Assembly: GCA_019104905.1 (NCBI GenBank)
Contig: JAHRXB010000242.1
Location: forward strand, 1 to 9,640
Direction of reading: 5' to 3'
DNA length: 9,640 nucleotides
Source: Bdellovibrio sp.
GTDB lineage: Bacteria; Bdellovibrionota; Bdellovibrionia; Bdellovibrionales; Bdellovibrionaceae
Below the pieces are notes generated by a model, which was not told the origin of the DNA, searched no databases, and worked only from the letters and a program-made list of their open reading frames with translations. Below are positions 1 to 6,406 of this stretch, piece by piece. The position numbers were made by a program, and so were the translations under genes. How positions within the stretch are numbered: the stretch's first letter is position 1; every line of letters starts with the position of its first letter.

Positions 1-509
1 CGTTTGAAATCCTGAATTTTTCCATCTTTAGAGCGTGTGCCTTCAGGAAAAATAATCAACCACATACGAGGAAGTTCGGTTAATAATTTCAGGATCAGAT
101 TGACGGCTTCCCCTTTGCGATCTTTGCGATCAATCGGAATGGCGCCAAGGCAGTGCTGGGAAAAGAACATGAACAGGGGGTTTGAGAAGAAATAGTCTTT
201 CGCTGCGGCAATATAAACATTCAGCCAATAGCGACGGGGAATCGAGGCCGCGATTGAAACCGCATCCAAATGGCTGGAGTGATTTGAGATAATAATGAGC
301 TTCGGATGTTTGGCGTAGATCTCTTTAAAAGAGTTCCCTTTGACTTGCAGGCGAATATAAAACTTCAAAAGAATATTCTTCAGCAGAATCGACCACAAAA
401 AACGCATGAACACACTGAACATATCAATGTGACGTGTGAAGAGCGGCAGATGTTTTAGATAAGTGGGCAGCTTCGTCCACTGCTCATTTTCGTAGTTCCA
501 GTCCTTCAT
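1..509 (-). CDS. plsC: PlsC-like lysophosphatidic acid acyltransferase (3' part cut off by window edge)
   Basis: Predicted 1-acyl-sn-glycerol-3-phosphate acyltransferase, which adds the second acyl chain to lysophosphatidic acid to give phosphatidic acid at the inner membrane. I translated the minus strand from the ATG at 509-507; 169 codons are visible before the edge. Both hallmark motifs are present: NHSSHLD at residues 76-82 (the H-x4-D catalytic motif, H77 and D82) and FPEGTRS at 154-160 (glycerol-phosphate binding). A hydrophobic stretch around residues 33-53 precedes the catalytic part. The start overlaps the stop of the upstream cytidylyltransferase gene as ATGA, with only a weak Shine-Dalgarno sequence, so translation is probably coupled. 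The acyltransferase family is sure; the exact acyl acceptor is inferred, and partner context (a CdsA-like gene) supports phosphatidic acid synthesis. Confidence 0.9.
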   Translation of the reverse strand, partial: MKDWNYENEQWTKLPTYLKHLPLFTRHIDMFSVFMRFLWSILLKNILLKFYIRLQVKGNSFKEIYAKHPKLIIISNHSSHLDAVSIAASIPRRYWLNVYIAAAKDYFFSNPLFMFFSQHCLGAIPIDRKDRKGEAVNLILKLLTELPRMWLIIFPEGTRSKDGKIQDFK

Positions 510-1450
510 AGAATAACCGTCATCACGTAATAATAAATAGGGGCCACGAAAATCAAACGGTCCATGCGATGAAGGAAGTCACCGCGCCCGATAATGAAAG
601 GTCCCACTGTTTTCATTCCGGCATCGCGACGAACCGCAATCATAACGTAATCGCCGACGAATCCCCCCAACGCGGCGACCAGTCCCGAGGTCAGCCAGTA
701 TTTTTCAGAGCCATCGGGCAGAAGGAATCTCATGGAGCCCGCAAGGAACAAAGTTAAAAGAGCTGACACCGCGGTACTTCCGACAGTACGACGAGGATTG
801 ATGCCAGGGAACATGCGCCAACCGCCAATGTAACGACTGACAGCCAAGTTGGTGTTGTCACAGAACTCTGTCAGGATGATTAAGTACATCACCTGGAAAA
901 CCCCGTTAGGGAATTTCAAAATGAGCCCTAAGTGCATGAAAGACCAACCTAAGAAGATGAAGGCCAACAGGGTCAGGGAAATATATTGAATCATGCGTTT
1001 GTAAGAGTTTCTTGCTAACGGAACTAGACAGCTAATACCTAGAACAATCATGGGCATGGAATTGTAGATATCTAGACGGTCATACCAAGCGCAGATTCCA
1101 AGGCCGATAATTCCCGCATAACAGATCATTACAAAATAACTGCGATGGAACATCCCCATAATCTGGAAAAAGACTTTCGCACCCAAGATCGCCAAAGCGG
1201 TCAGAAAAACCAAGGGCCAGGGGTGCGGAAGGCCCATCACAATAAACATCAACGGCGCAGCAATCAGCCAACTTTTGATGCTGGCCCAGGATTGAACGAA
1301 GTAATAGTTCTTTTTACGAAAAGAGAAGATGATCGCCCCTGAAGCGAAAATGATGGAAAGCACGATCAGTACGGTTTGGCGATAAATATGGCTTTCCCAA
1401 GCGGTGGGCATCGACATGCGAAGGGGGAAGTTGAAATCAAATAAATCCAT
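506..1450 (-). CDS. cdsA: CdsA-family phosphatidate cytidylyltransferase with a divergent signature
   Basis: Predicted integral membrane enzyme that joins CTP and phosphatidic acid to form CDP-diacylglycerol, the precursor of phospholipid head-group addition. The 314-residue protein is hydrophobic throughout, with about eight likely membrane segments. Family landmarks in the C-terminal half are NPRRTVGS (218-225, matching the usual SPxKTWEG), GD at 266-267, VRRDAGMK (273-280, matching the KRxxGxKD region) and GRGDFLHRMDRL (288-299, matching GHGGxLDRxDSL). Several usually fixed signature positions differ: T281 where Asp is usual, R289 for His, D291 for Gly and H294 for Asp; D297 is kept. The gene begins within the stop of the regulator gene (TAATG, one shared base), with an AGAGGA Shine-Dalgarno at about 1460-1465. 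It may be a second, specialised copy, as canonical cdsA usually lies elsewhere in such genomes; activity on phosphatidic acid is inferred. Confidence 0.8.
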   Translation of the reverse strand: MDLFDFNFPLRMSMPTAWESHIYRQTVLIVLSIIFASGAIIFSFRKKNYYFVQSWASIKSWLIAAPLMFIVMGLPHPWPLVFLTALAILGAKVFFQIMGMFHRSYFVMICYAGIIGLGICAWYDRLDIYNSMPMIVLGISCLVPLARNSYKRMIQYISLTLLAFIFLGWSFMHLGLILKFPNGVFQVMYLIILTEFCDNTNLAVSRYIGGWRMFPGINPRRTVGSTAVSALLTLFLAGSMRFLLPDGSEKYWLTSGLVAALGGFVGDYVMIAVRRDAGMKTVGPFIIGRGDFLHRMDRLIFVAPIYYYVMTVIL

Positions 1451-2808
1451 TACGAAGGTTCCTCTTCAATTTTATAATCTTTAATTTTCTTGTACAGATT
1501 CGAACGAGAGACCTTCAATACCTTAGCGGCCTCTTCGATGTCCTGGGTTTGTTTAAGGCAAGTGCGAATGGCATGAGCCTCAAATTCTTCCACTAAAGTA
1601 TTAAGTCCTTTGTTGAAATCAATGCTTGTGTAAGACGGAGCTCCCGCCGGAGTGGCCGCAGGGCGCAGCCAGTTATTGACATCTTCCTCGCGAATAAAGG
1701 GCAGGGGGGACGTCAGACTGAGTTGCTCACAAACGCGTTTAAGTTCACGCACGTTCCCGGGCCAGTTGTATTTTTTTAAAGCGGCTAAGCCGTCGGCGTC
1801 GATAGTTTTGTTGCGACGAGGACGTTCCGCTTCAAGAAAGTGTTTAGCCAGTTCGTCAATGTCATCAAGACGCTCTCGGAGAGGTGTTAGCTCCACACGC
1901 TGTGAGGCGAGACGGTAAAGAAGGTCCTCGCGAAACTCTCCCGCAGTCACCATTTTTTCCAGAGGTTTGTTGCTGGCGGCGATAACCCGGGTTTTGACTT
2001 GCGAACTTTCTTTGGCACCCACGCGACGAACTTCGCCCGTTTCTAGGAAACGTAAAAGTTTGGCCTGTTGATTTAAGGGCAAAGCTTCGATTTCATCCAG
2101 GAAAAGATCTCCGCCATGTGCGGCCTCCGTAAGGCCGATCTTGTTTTGATCAGCTCCCGTGAAGGCTCCTTTGATGTGGCCGAACATCTCGGACTCAAAA
2201 AGATTTTCAGGGATGCTGGCTAAATTTACGGCGATAAAAGGGCGCTCTCCTTCTTGTTCATGAAGAAGGCGGGCGACAACTTCTTTGCCGCAGCCGGTTT
2301 CGCCTTCAATCAGAACGGCATTTGTTTCTCCGCGAAGTTCGGCAATTCTTTTTTTAATTTTTTGTGACGCCGTTGAGTTTCCCACCCATCGAGCGCTGCG
2401 ACGATGAGCGCTGGGGTCCATGCTACGTAAATCCCAAAGGGCTTCGATTTTTTCAAGGATGAGCAGGACCTCTTCAGGCATCAAAGGTTTTGCGAGGAAT
2501 TTTTGAGCTCCTGCTTTGAGGCAACTTTCCATTAAAGAGCGACTGAGGTCGCCGGACATGGCAACGACTTCCAGTTGGTTATTGTGCTTAATCAGTTTTT
2601 CAATAACTTGAGGGCCTGCGGCTTTGCTAGAACCGGGCTCCAAATGCATGTCGACGAAAGCGGCATGATAAAATCTTTCATACTGAATGGCCTCAAGCTT
2701 CGGAGCTGAGAAAACCTTCCAATGAGTCGGCAAACACATTTTTAAGGACTGATGAACCAAAGGATCATCATCAACGATAAGTAGAGAAAAAACTCGAGTT
2801 GATGCCAT
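1450..2808 (-). CDS. NtrC-family sigma54-dependent response regulator
   Basis: Three-domain transcription activator of 452 residues. The receiver (about 7-122) has the acidic pocket D13-D15, the phospho-acceptor D53 in FVDMHL, S85 and K107. The AAA+ domain (about 140-365) has Walker A GETGCGKE (169-176), GAFTGA (214-219, the loop that touches sigma54) and Walker B GGDLFLDEI (232-240), so it should be a working ATPase acting on sigma54 RNA polymerase. The C-terminus carries a Fis-type helix-turn-helix (AAKVLKVSRSNLYKKIK region, about 427-445). The receiver starts right after the initiator Met, which fixes the start although no clear Shine-Dalgarno is seen. It is the first gene of an operon with the CdsA- and PlsC-like genes. 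No histidine kinase gene is visible beside it, so its partner is unknown. Target genes are not shown by the sequence. Confidence 0.93.
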   Translation of the reverse strand: MASTRVFSLLIVDDDPLVHQSLKMCLPTHWKVFSAPKLEAIQYERFYHAAFVDMHLEPGSSKAAGPQVIEKLIKHNNQLEVVAMSGDLSRSLMESCLKAGAQKFLAKPLMPEEVLLILEKIEALWDLRSMDPSAHRRSARWVGNSTASQKIKKRIAELRGETNAVLIEGETGCGKEVVARLLHEQEGERPFIAVNLASIPENLFESEMFGHIKGAFTGADQNKIGLTEAAHGGDLFLDEIEALPLNQQAKLLRFLETGEVRRVGAKESSQVKTRVIAASNKPLEKMVTAGEFREDLLYRLASQRVELTPLRERLDDIDELAKHFLEAERPRRNKTIDADGLAALKKYNWPGNVRELKRVCEQLSLTSPLPFIREEDVNNWLRPAATPAGAPSYTSIDFNKGLNTLVEEFEAHAIRTCLKQTQDIEEAAKVLKVSRSNLYKKIKDYKIEEEPS

Positions 2809-2892
2809 AGGTTCTAAGTCTGGCTTGTCAGGGCCCCATTTGACTACCGTTAGTGCGCTTCGTCACTTCTTCCGTCTTTTTCTAACGCATTT

Positions 2893-2922
2893 TTGAAATG
2901 ACTTCCAGAGACAGCGTATTAC
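2893..2922 (+). promoter_or_regulatory. Candidate sigma70-type promoter of serA
   Basis: TTGAAA at 2893-2898 and TATTAC at 2917-2922 are 18 bases apart and match the -35 box at 5 of 6 and the -10 box at 4 of 6 positions. Transcription would begin near 2929, leaving a leader of about 18 bases that contains the serA ribosome binding site. The rest of the gap between the divergent regulator gene and serA (2809-2946) holds no promoter or operator that I can support for the leftward operon, and I found no GG-N10-GC sigma54 site there. Confidence 0.5.
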
Positions 2923-2935
2923 ACTTGAAGGGTGT

Positions 2936-2940
2936 GGAGG
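2936..2940 (+). promoter_or_regulatory. Ribosome binding site that sets the serA start
   Basis: GGAGG lies six bases upstream of the ATG at 2947. An in-frame GTG at 2932 would place this site inside the coding region and has no Shine-Dalgarno of its own, so the ATG is the better start. Confidence 0.8.
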
Positions 2941-2946
2941 CGCGCT

Positions 2947-4152
2947 ATGAGTGCTCTTAGAATTCTTCTTGTTGAAAATATTCATGCGGTGGCGAAAGAG
3001 ACGTTGATAAGTGAGGGTTTCAAGGTGGACTTGATCACCCATGCGCCTTCTCAGGAAGAGCTTTTAAAATTGGTTCCGAATTATGATGTTTTAGGCATTC
3101 GCTCTAAGACCGAAATTACTGCCAATGTGCTTAAGAAAAATCCTCATCTGATCACGATTGGCTGTTTTTGTATTGGTACAAATCAAGTGGATTTGTTGAC
3201 TGCGCGTGAGATGGGGGTTCCTGTTTTTAATGCTCCCCACTCCAACACTCGATCGGTTGCAGAACTTGTCATTGCTGAAATGATTTCGTTGTCACGGCAA
3301 CTGGGGGATCGAAACACCAAGGCTCATGTCGGTGAGTGGGTGAAGTCCGCAGAAGGTTCACGTGAGGTGCGTGGAAAGACCTTAGGGATTGTTGGATATG
3401 GCCACATTGGAAGTCAGGTCAGCGTTCTTGCCGAGGCGATGGGGCTTAAGGTTGTTTTTTATGATGTTGTCAAAAAGCTGCCTTTGGGAAATGCCATGGC
3501 GAAGTCCTCTTTGGAAGAGCTTCTTAAAGTTTCTGATTTTGTGACTTTACACGTTCCAGAGACGCCAGAAACCAAAGACATGATCGGGACAAAAGAACTC
3601 AAAGCCATGAAAAAGGGCAGTTATCTGATTAACGCCAGTCGCGGGACGGTGGTGCAGATCGATGCGCTTGTCGAGGCGTTGCAATCAAAACATATCGCGG
3701 GTTGTGCGATTGATGTTTTCCCCGAAGAGCCAGCTTCCAATAAAGAAAAATTTAAATCTCCCTTGCAGGGAATTTCGAATGTGATTCTGACTCCGCATAT
3801 TGGGGGCAGTACCGAAGAAGCGCAATATGCCATCGGAATGGAAGTGGCGGAAAGCTTCCGTCGTTATTTGAAAATTGGTTCTTCTTCCGGGGCTGTAAAC
3901 TTTCCGAATGTGGATCTGCCGGTGAAGCAGGGCACTTCGCGCATCTTGAATGTGCACAAAAACGAGCCCGGCGTTCTTGGGGAAATCAACGGTTTGATCT
4001 CAAAAGCAGGAGCCAATATCGAAGGTCAGTACCTTTCAACTGATGAAAAAATTGGTTATCTGGTCATGGATTTACACTCAGACCAAGCACCGTCCTTGGC
4101 CCAGGACATTGGAAAACTCACGCGATCAATCCGCACTCGCGTCGTTTACTAG
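2947..4152 (+). CDS. serA: D-3-phosphoglycerate dehydrogenase, short ACT-domain form
   Basis: Catalyses NAD-dependent oxidation of 3-phosphoglycerate to 3-phosphohydroxypyruvate in the cytoplasm, the first step of serine synthesis. At 401 residues it is the length of the E. coli-type enzyme. Visible are IGCFCIGTNQVD (71-82), NAPHSNTRSVAEL (95-107), the Rossmann GxGxxG G150-Y-G-H-I-G155 with acidic D173 after the second strand, and the catalytic set R232 (NASRGT), E261 (FPEEP) and H284 (TPHIGGST). The ACT domain (about 331-401) retains H337, N339 and N357, which line up with the serine-binding residues of the E. coli enzyme, so feedback inhibition by serine is expected. The ATG at 2947 is chosen because GGAGG precedes it. 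The gene runs alone rightward and ends 23 bases from the convergent FAD-dehydrogenase gene, which is likely to be functionally related. Confidence 0.96.
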   Translation: MSALRILLVENIHAVAKETLISEGFKVDLITHAPSQEELLKLVPNYDVLGIRSKTEITANVLKKNPHLITIGCFCIGTNQVDLLTAREMGVPVFNAPHSNTRSVAELVIAEMISLSRQLGDRNTKAHVGEWVKSAEGSREVRGKTLGIVGYGHIGSQVSVLAEAMGLKVVFYDVVKKLPLGNAMAKSSLEELLKVSDFVTLHVPETPETKDMIGTKELKAMKKGSYLINASRGTVVQIDALVEALQSKHIAGCAIDVFPEEPASNKEKFKSPLQGISNVILTPHIGGSTEEAQYAIGMEVAESFRRYLKIGSSSGAVNFPNVDLPVKQGTSRILNVHKNEPGVLGEINGLISKAGANIEGQYLSTDEKIGYLVMDLHSDQAPSLAQDIGKLTRSIRTRVVY

Positions 4153-4175
4153 CAGGCAAAAGGTAAGGCCGCCCC

Positions 4176-5555
4176 TCAGAGGACTTTTCCGGGGTTGAGG
4201 ATGTTGTCGGGGTCGAAAAGTTTTTTGATCCCGCGCATGAGTTCAATTTCAGCTTCTGAGCGTGTGTAGTTGAGGAATGAACGCTTCGTGAGTCCCACCC
4301 CGTGTTCGGCAGAGATGGATCCTTTGTATTTTTTGACAGCTTCAAAAACCAGAACGTCGACTTGACGACATTCTTTGACGAACTCTTCTTTGCTCATACC
4401 CGCAGGGCGCAGAATATTGATGTGCAAGTTGCCGTCGCCGATATGGCCGAACCACACGACTTCCCATGTGGGATAGGCTTGTGACAAAACCTTATCTAGA
4501 TCTTCCATGAAGGGAGGAACTTTAGAGATCGTCACGGCAATGTCGTTTTTGTAAGGAGAATATTTAGCTAAAGATTCAGAGATGTCTTCACGATAGCGCC
4601 AGAAGGTCGCGGCTTGCACCTCGGACTGACTAAGGACGCCATCAATCACCCAAGACTCTTCCATGCAATGACTAAAAACTTCCAGAGCTTTTTCTTCTTC
4701 TTGTTCGTTGCGAGTTTCCACTTCCGCGAGAACGTAAAAAGGTGCTGTGGTTTCAAGAGGAGCGGGAAGGCCGGTGTTCTCTAAAACTTTTTTGAGAGCT
4801 TTATCTGAGAACATCTCAAACGCAACCAGACCTGTTTTAGTTTTAAACTGGGCAAAGATTTTCATCACAGCATCAAGACCACTCACGGCCATGACTAAAA
4901 CTTTCATCGGCGGCGGTTGAGGTGCAAGCTTCATTGTCGCTTCCACAATAAACCCTAAAGTTCCTTCCGAACCGACAAACAAATGGCGAAGATCGTAACC
5001 CGTGGCATTTTTGACCAGACCGTTATTCAGCTCTAGCACCTCACCGGTCCCGGTGACAACTTTCAATCCCGCGACCCAGTCACGCGTCAGACCATAACGA
5101 ACGACTTTAATCCCACCAGCGTTGGTGGCGATGGTGCCACCCATCTGTGCGGAACCAGCGGCTGCGAAATCCACGGGATAAAAAAGCTGATTGGCGTGAG
5201 CAAACTCTTGCAAAGTTTCAGTGACAACACCGGCTTCAATCACGACGGTTTGATCTACGGGGCTGAAATCTTTGATTTTATTCATTTGATCAAAAGATAC
5301 GACCACTTCACCTTGAGTGGCGACAGCAGAACCAGAAAGACCCGTGCGACCCCCAGAAGGAATCAAGGCGATGTTGCTTTTGCGGGCCCATTTCACGAGG
5401 GCTACAACGTCATCTATGCTGCGGGGAAAAACAATGGCGGCTGCTTTAACATCAAAATAGGTTGTCCAATCCTTGCCCCAGTATTTGAGACTCTCCTCGT
5501 CGGCTTTGATTTGGTCTTTTTTTAAAAAACTTTCAAGTTCGAGGAGCATGGACAT
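4176..5555 (-). CDS. FAD-linked dehydrogenase, probable D-2-hydroxyglutarate dehydrogenase
   Basis: A 459-residue flavoprotein of the FAD_binding_4 / FAD-oxidase_C (GlcD, D-lactate dehydrogenase, D-2-hydroxyglutarate dehydrogenase) family. The FAD domain (about 38-212) shows IPSGGRTGLSG (65-75), GGTIATNAGG (139-148) and GSEGTLG (195-201). The C-terminal half has GHIGDGNLH (370-378) and AEHGVG (416-421); H371, H378 and E417 fit the family metal site. R322, S326 and K336 (in PYKND) fit the substrate-carboxylate residues R386, T390 and K401 of human D-2-hydroxyglutarate dehydrogenase; the lysine favours that enzyme over D-lactate dehydrogenase. Lying tail-to-tail with serA also supports this, since SerA makes D-2-hydroxyglutarate from 2-oxoglutarate. 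It is the last gene of the bolA operon, 12 bases after the small membrane gene, whose TAG stop forms part of a TAGGA Shine-Dalgarno. D-lactate or another 2-hydroxy acid remains possible. Confidence 0.85.
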   Translation of the reverse strand: MSMLLELESFLKKDQIKADEESLKYWGKDWTTYFDVKAAAIVFPRSIDDVVALVKWARKSNIALIPSGGRTGLSGSAVATQGEVVVSFDQMNKIKDFSPVDQTVVIEAGVVTETLQEFAHANQLFYPVDFAAAGSAQMGGTIATNAGGIKVVRYGLTRDWVAGLKVVTGTGEVLELNNGLVKNATGYDLRHLFVGSEGTLGFIVEATMKLAPQPPPMKVLVMAVSGLDAVMKIFAQFKTKTGLVAFEMFSDKALKKVLENTGLPAPLETTAPFYVLAEVETRNEQEEEKALEVFSHCMEESWVIDGVLSQSEVQAATFWRYREDISESLAKYSPYKNDIAVTISKVPPFMEDLDKVLSQAYPTWEVVWFGHIGDGNLHINILRPAGMSKEEFVKECRQVDVLVFEAVKKYKGSISAEHGVGLTKRSFLNYTRSEAEIELMRGIKKLFDPDNILNPGKVL

Positions 5556-5567
5556 ATTTTAACAATC

Positions 5568-5777
5568 CTATTCTTCGTCAGGGAGAGGTCGATAGTGACC
5601 CCTTAAGGTCTTTATTCTAAAGAAGGCGTAAAGAGGACACAAGCCCCAAGCGGCTGTGATCAGACCATAAAGGCCGAAATAGGCCCAAAAAGGGCCGCCC
5701 GCGATGGCGTAAGCGGTCAGTCCTACGCCAAAAATGAATCTCAAGATGCGATCCCACAGGGCGACATTACATCTCAT
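5568..5777 (-). CDS. DUF2892 (YgaP-type) small inner-membrane protein
   Basis: A 69-residue protein. It fits the DUF2892 family: the N-terminus CNVALWDRILRFIFG (3-17) resembles the typical N(V/I)GxxDRxxR start, followed by two membrane segments (about 11-27 and 30-48) and the WGLCPLY motif (44-50) with conserved Cys47. The C-terminal tail is charged and probably cytoplasmic. Members are found alone or fused to rhodanese domains as in YgaP, which links the family loosely to sulfur chemistry; its own role is not known. It starts one base after the glutaredoxin stop (TAA-C-ATG), so it is likely coupled, and it ends 12 bases before the dehydrogenase gene. An imperfect inverted repeat covers the last codons of the preceding gene, just before this start. 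Confidence 0.8.
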   Translation of the reverse strand: MRCNVALWDRILRFIFGVGLTAYAIAGGPFWAYFGLYGLITAAWGLCPLYAFFRIKTLRGHYRPLPDEE

Positions 5778-5778
5778 G

Positions 5779-6084
5779 TTACTTCAAAAGCTCTTGAAGT
5801 TCACCGGATTGATACATTTCCATCATGATATCGCTTCCGCCCACCAACTGTTTGTTGATGTAAAGTTGCGGAATGGTCGGCCAGTTGCCGAAATCTTTAA
5901 TCCCTTGACGGATTTCTTCATCTTCCAAAACATTCACGTCGTGGAAAGGGACTCCCATGTCTTGCAAAATTGCACAAGCACGAGCGGAAAAACCGCACAT
6001 AGGGAATTGTTGCGTTCCTTTCATGAAAAGAACGATTTTATGTTGATCCAAAAGACTGCTAATTCTTTCGTGAGCTGTTGCCAT
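5779..6084 (-). CDS. grxD: Monothiol CGFS glutaredoxin (Grx4/GrxD type)
   Basis: Single-domain, 101-residue monothiol glutaredoxin, the usual length. It keeps KIVLFMKGT (16-24), the active site CGFS (30-33), WPTIPQLYI (near 68-76) with the cis-proline, and VGGSD (81-85), all glutathione and cluster-binding landmarks. Members of this class are not general thiol reductases: as dimers they hold a glutathione-ligated [2Fe-2S] cluster and pass it on, or share it with BolA proteins. Here the bolA gene is 18 bases upstream in the same operon, the classic pairing. The start has AAGGA nine bases upstream. Cytoplasmic; expected to act in Fe-S delivery or iron sensing. Confidence 0.95.
   Translation of the reverse strand: MATAHERISSLLDQHKIVLFMKGTQQFPMCGFSARACAILQDMGVPFHDVNVLEDEEIRQGIKDFGNWPTIPQLYINKQLVGGSDIMMEMYQSGELQELLK
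5781..5800. repeat. Imperfect inverted repeat at the glutaredoxin/DUF2892 junction
   Basis: ACTTCAA and TTGAAGT form perfect seven-base arms around a six-base centre (AAGCTC). In the mRNA this would make a hairpin over the last codons of the glutaredoxin gene, ending four bases before the ATG of the next gene. It may modulate the coupled start or mRNA stability; it could also be a by-product of the codons. Confidence 0.4.
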
Positions 6085-6102
6085 GATTTAATTTCCTTTT
6101 TC

Positions 6103-6354
6103 TTATTTAAGCTTAGTCTTGATTGAGAGGGCATGAACCTCGCCTGTTTTTAATTCTGGACCAAAGCAGGCCATTACATGCTGGTGCTGTTGAATGCGAG
6201 TCATTCCCGCAAAAACAGGGCTTTCCACAAATACTTCATAATGATCCTGGGTGCCAGTGAGGTCGTAAACTTCCACCTTGCAATCAGGATAATGCTTCTC
6301 TAAACGTTCGATCATTTGTTCTGGTGTCATAAGACGGGAAATTAACAGAGGCAT
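6103..6354 (-). CDS. bolA: BolA/IbaG-family protein
   Basis: An 83-residue BolA-fold protein. Visible are the helix and strand up to VEVYDLTGTQDHYEV (27-41), the helix FAGMTRIQQHQHVMACFG (48-65) and the closing strand EVHALSIKT (72-80) with the invariant His74, a known cluster ligand in BolA-glutaredoxin complexes. C25 and H38 are nearby candidates for the second ligand. It is first in the four-gene operon with a CGFS glutaredoxin, DUF2892 protein and FAD dehydrogenase, so Fe-S trafficking is the likely role rather than DNA binding. The sequence resembles the IbaG/BolA2 side of the family. Met9 (MTPEQ) is an alternative start and would give a more usual N-terminus, but neither start has a strong Shine-Dalgarno; the upstream GTGGA slightly favours the longer form. 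No clear promoter is seen. Confidence 0.92.
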   Translation of the reverse strand: MPLLISRLMTPEQMIERLEKHYPDCKVEVYDLTGTQDHYEVFVESPVFAGMTRIQQHQHVMACFGPELKTGEVHALSIKTKLK

Positions 6355-6371
6355 AACGCTAAGTCCACGAC

Positions 6372-6400
6372 TTGAATGATGCGACTAGTCGACGTAGAAT
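6372..6400 (+). promoter_or_regulatory. Candidate sigma70-type promoter of the sulfatase gene, giving a leaderless mRNA
   Basis: TTGAAT (6372-6377) and TAGAAT (6395-6400) are spaced by exactly 17 bases, matching consensus at 4 of 6 and 5 of 6 positions. Transcription would start at about 6406-6408, on the ATG at 6407, and there is no Shine-Dalgarno between the -10 box and that ATG. The spacer contains a perfect 10-base palindrome. The promoter lies in the 52-base gap between divergent bolA and sulfatase genes. Confidence 0.55.
6382..6391. promoter_or_regulatory. Palindrome CGACTAGTCG in the promoter spacer (possible operator)
   Basis: Perfect 10-base inverted repeat lying between the -35 and -10 boxes and overlapping a second palindrome, GTCGAC (6388-6393). 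A dimeric repressor bound here would block the rightward promoter and might affect the divergent bolA operon. Palindromes of this length arise by chance several times in a window this size, so only the position makes it notable. Confidence 0.3.
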
Positions 6401-6406
6401 GGCCTC

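Noticed and set aside
569..757. Small plus-strand open frame opposite the CdsA-like gene
   Set aside because: Low-complexity shadow of a clear membrane-protein gene.
2827..2844. GTCA-N10-TGAC with a GGGCCC centre upstream of the regulator gene
   Set aside because: Four-base arms with a mismatched interior are expected by chance; no promoter aligns with it.
2932..2946. GTG start adding five residues to SerA
   Set aside because: It would put the GGAGG ribosome binding site inside the gene and lacks one of its own; the ATG at 2947 is well placed and matches the usual N-terminus.
4153..4200. Terminator between convergent serA and the dehydrogenase gene
   Set aside because: The 23-base gap has no stable stem followed by a T run; short GG/CC complementarity only.
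4176..5555. Glycolate oxidase subunit GlcD
   Set aside because: No glcE or glcF partner genes are nearby, and the PYKND lysine and serA neighbour fit D-2-hydroxyglutarate dehydrogenase better.
5196..6126. Plus-strand open frames opposite the dehydrogenase, DUF2892 and glutaredoxin genes
   Set aside because: They lie antisense to well-supported genes and their products have no recognisable motifs.
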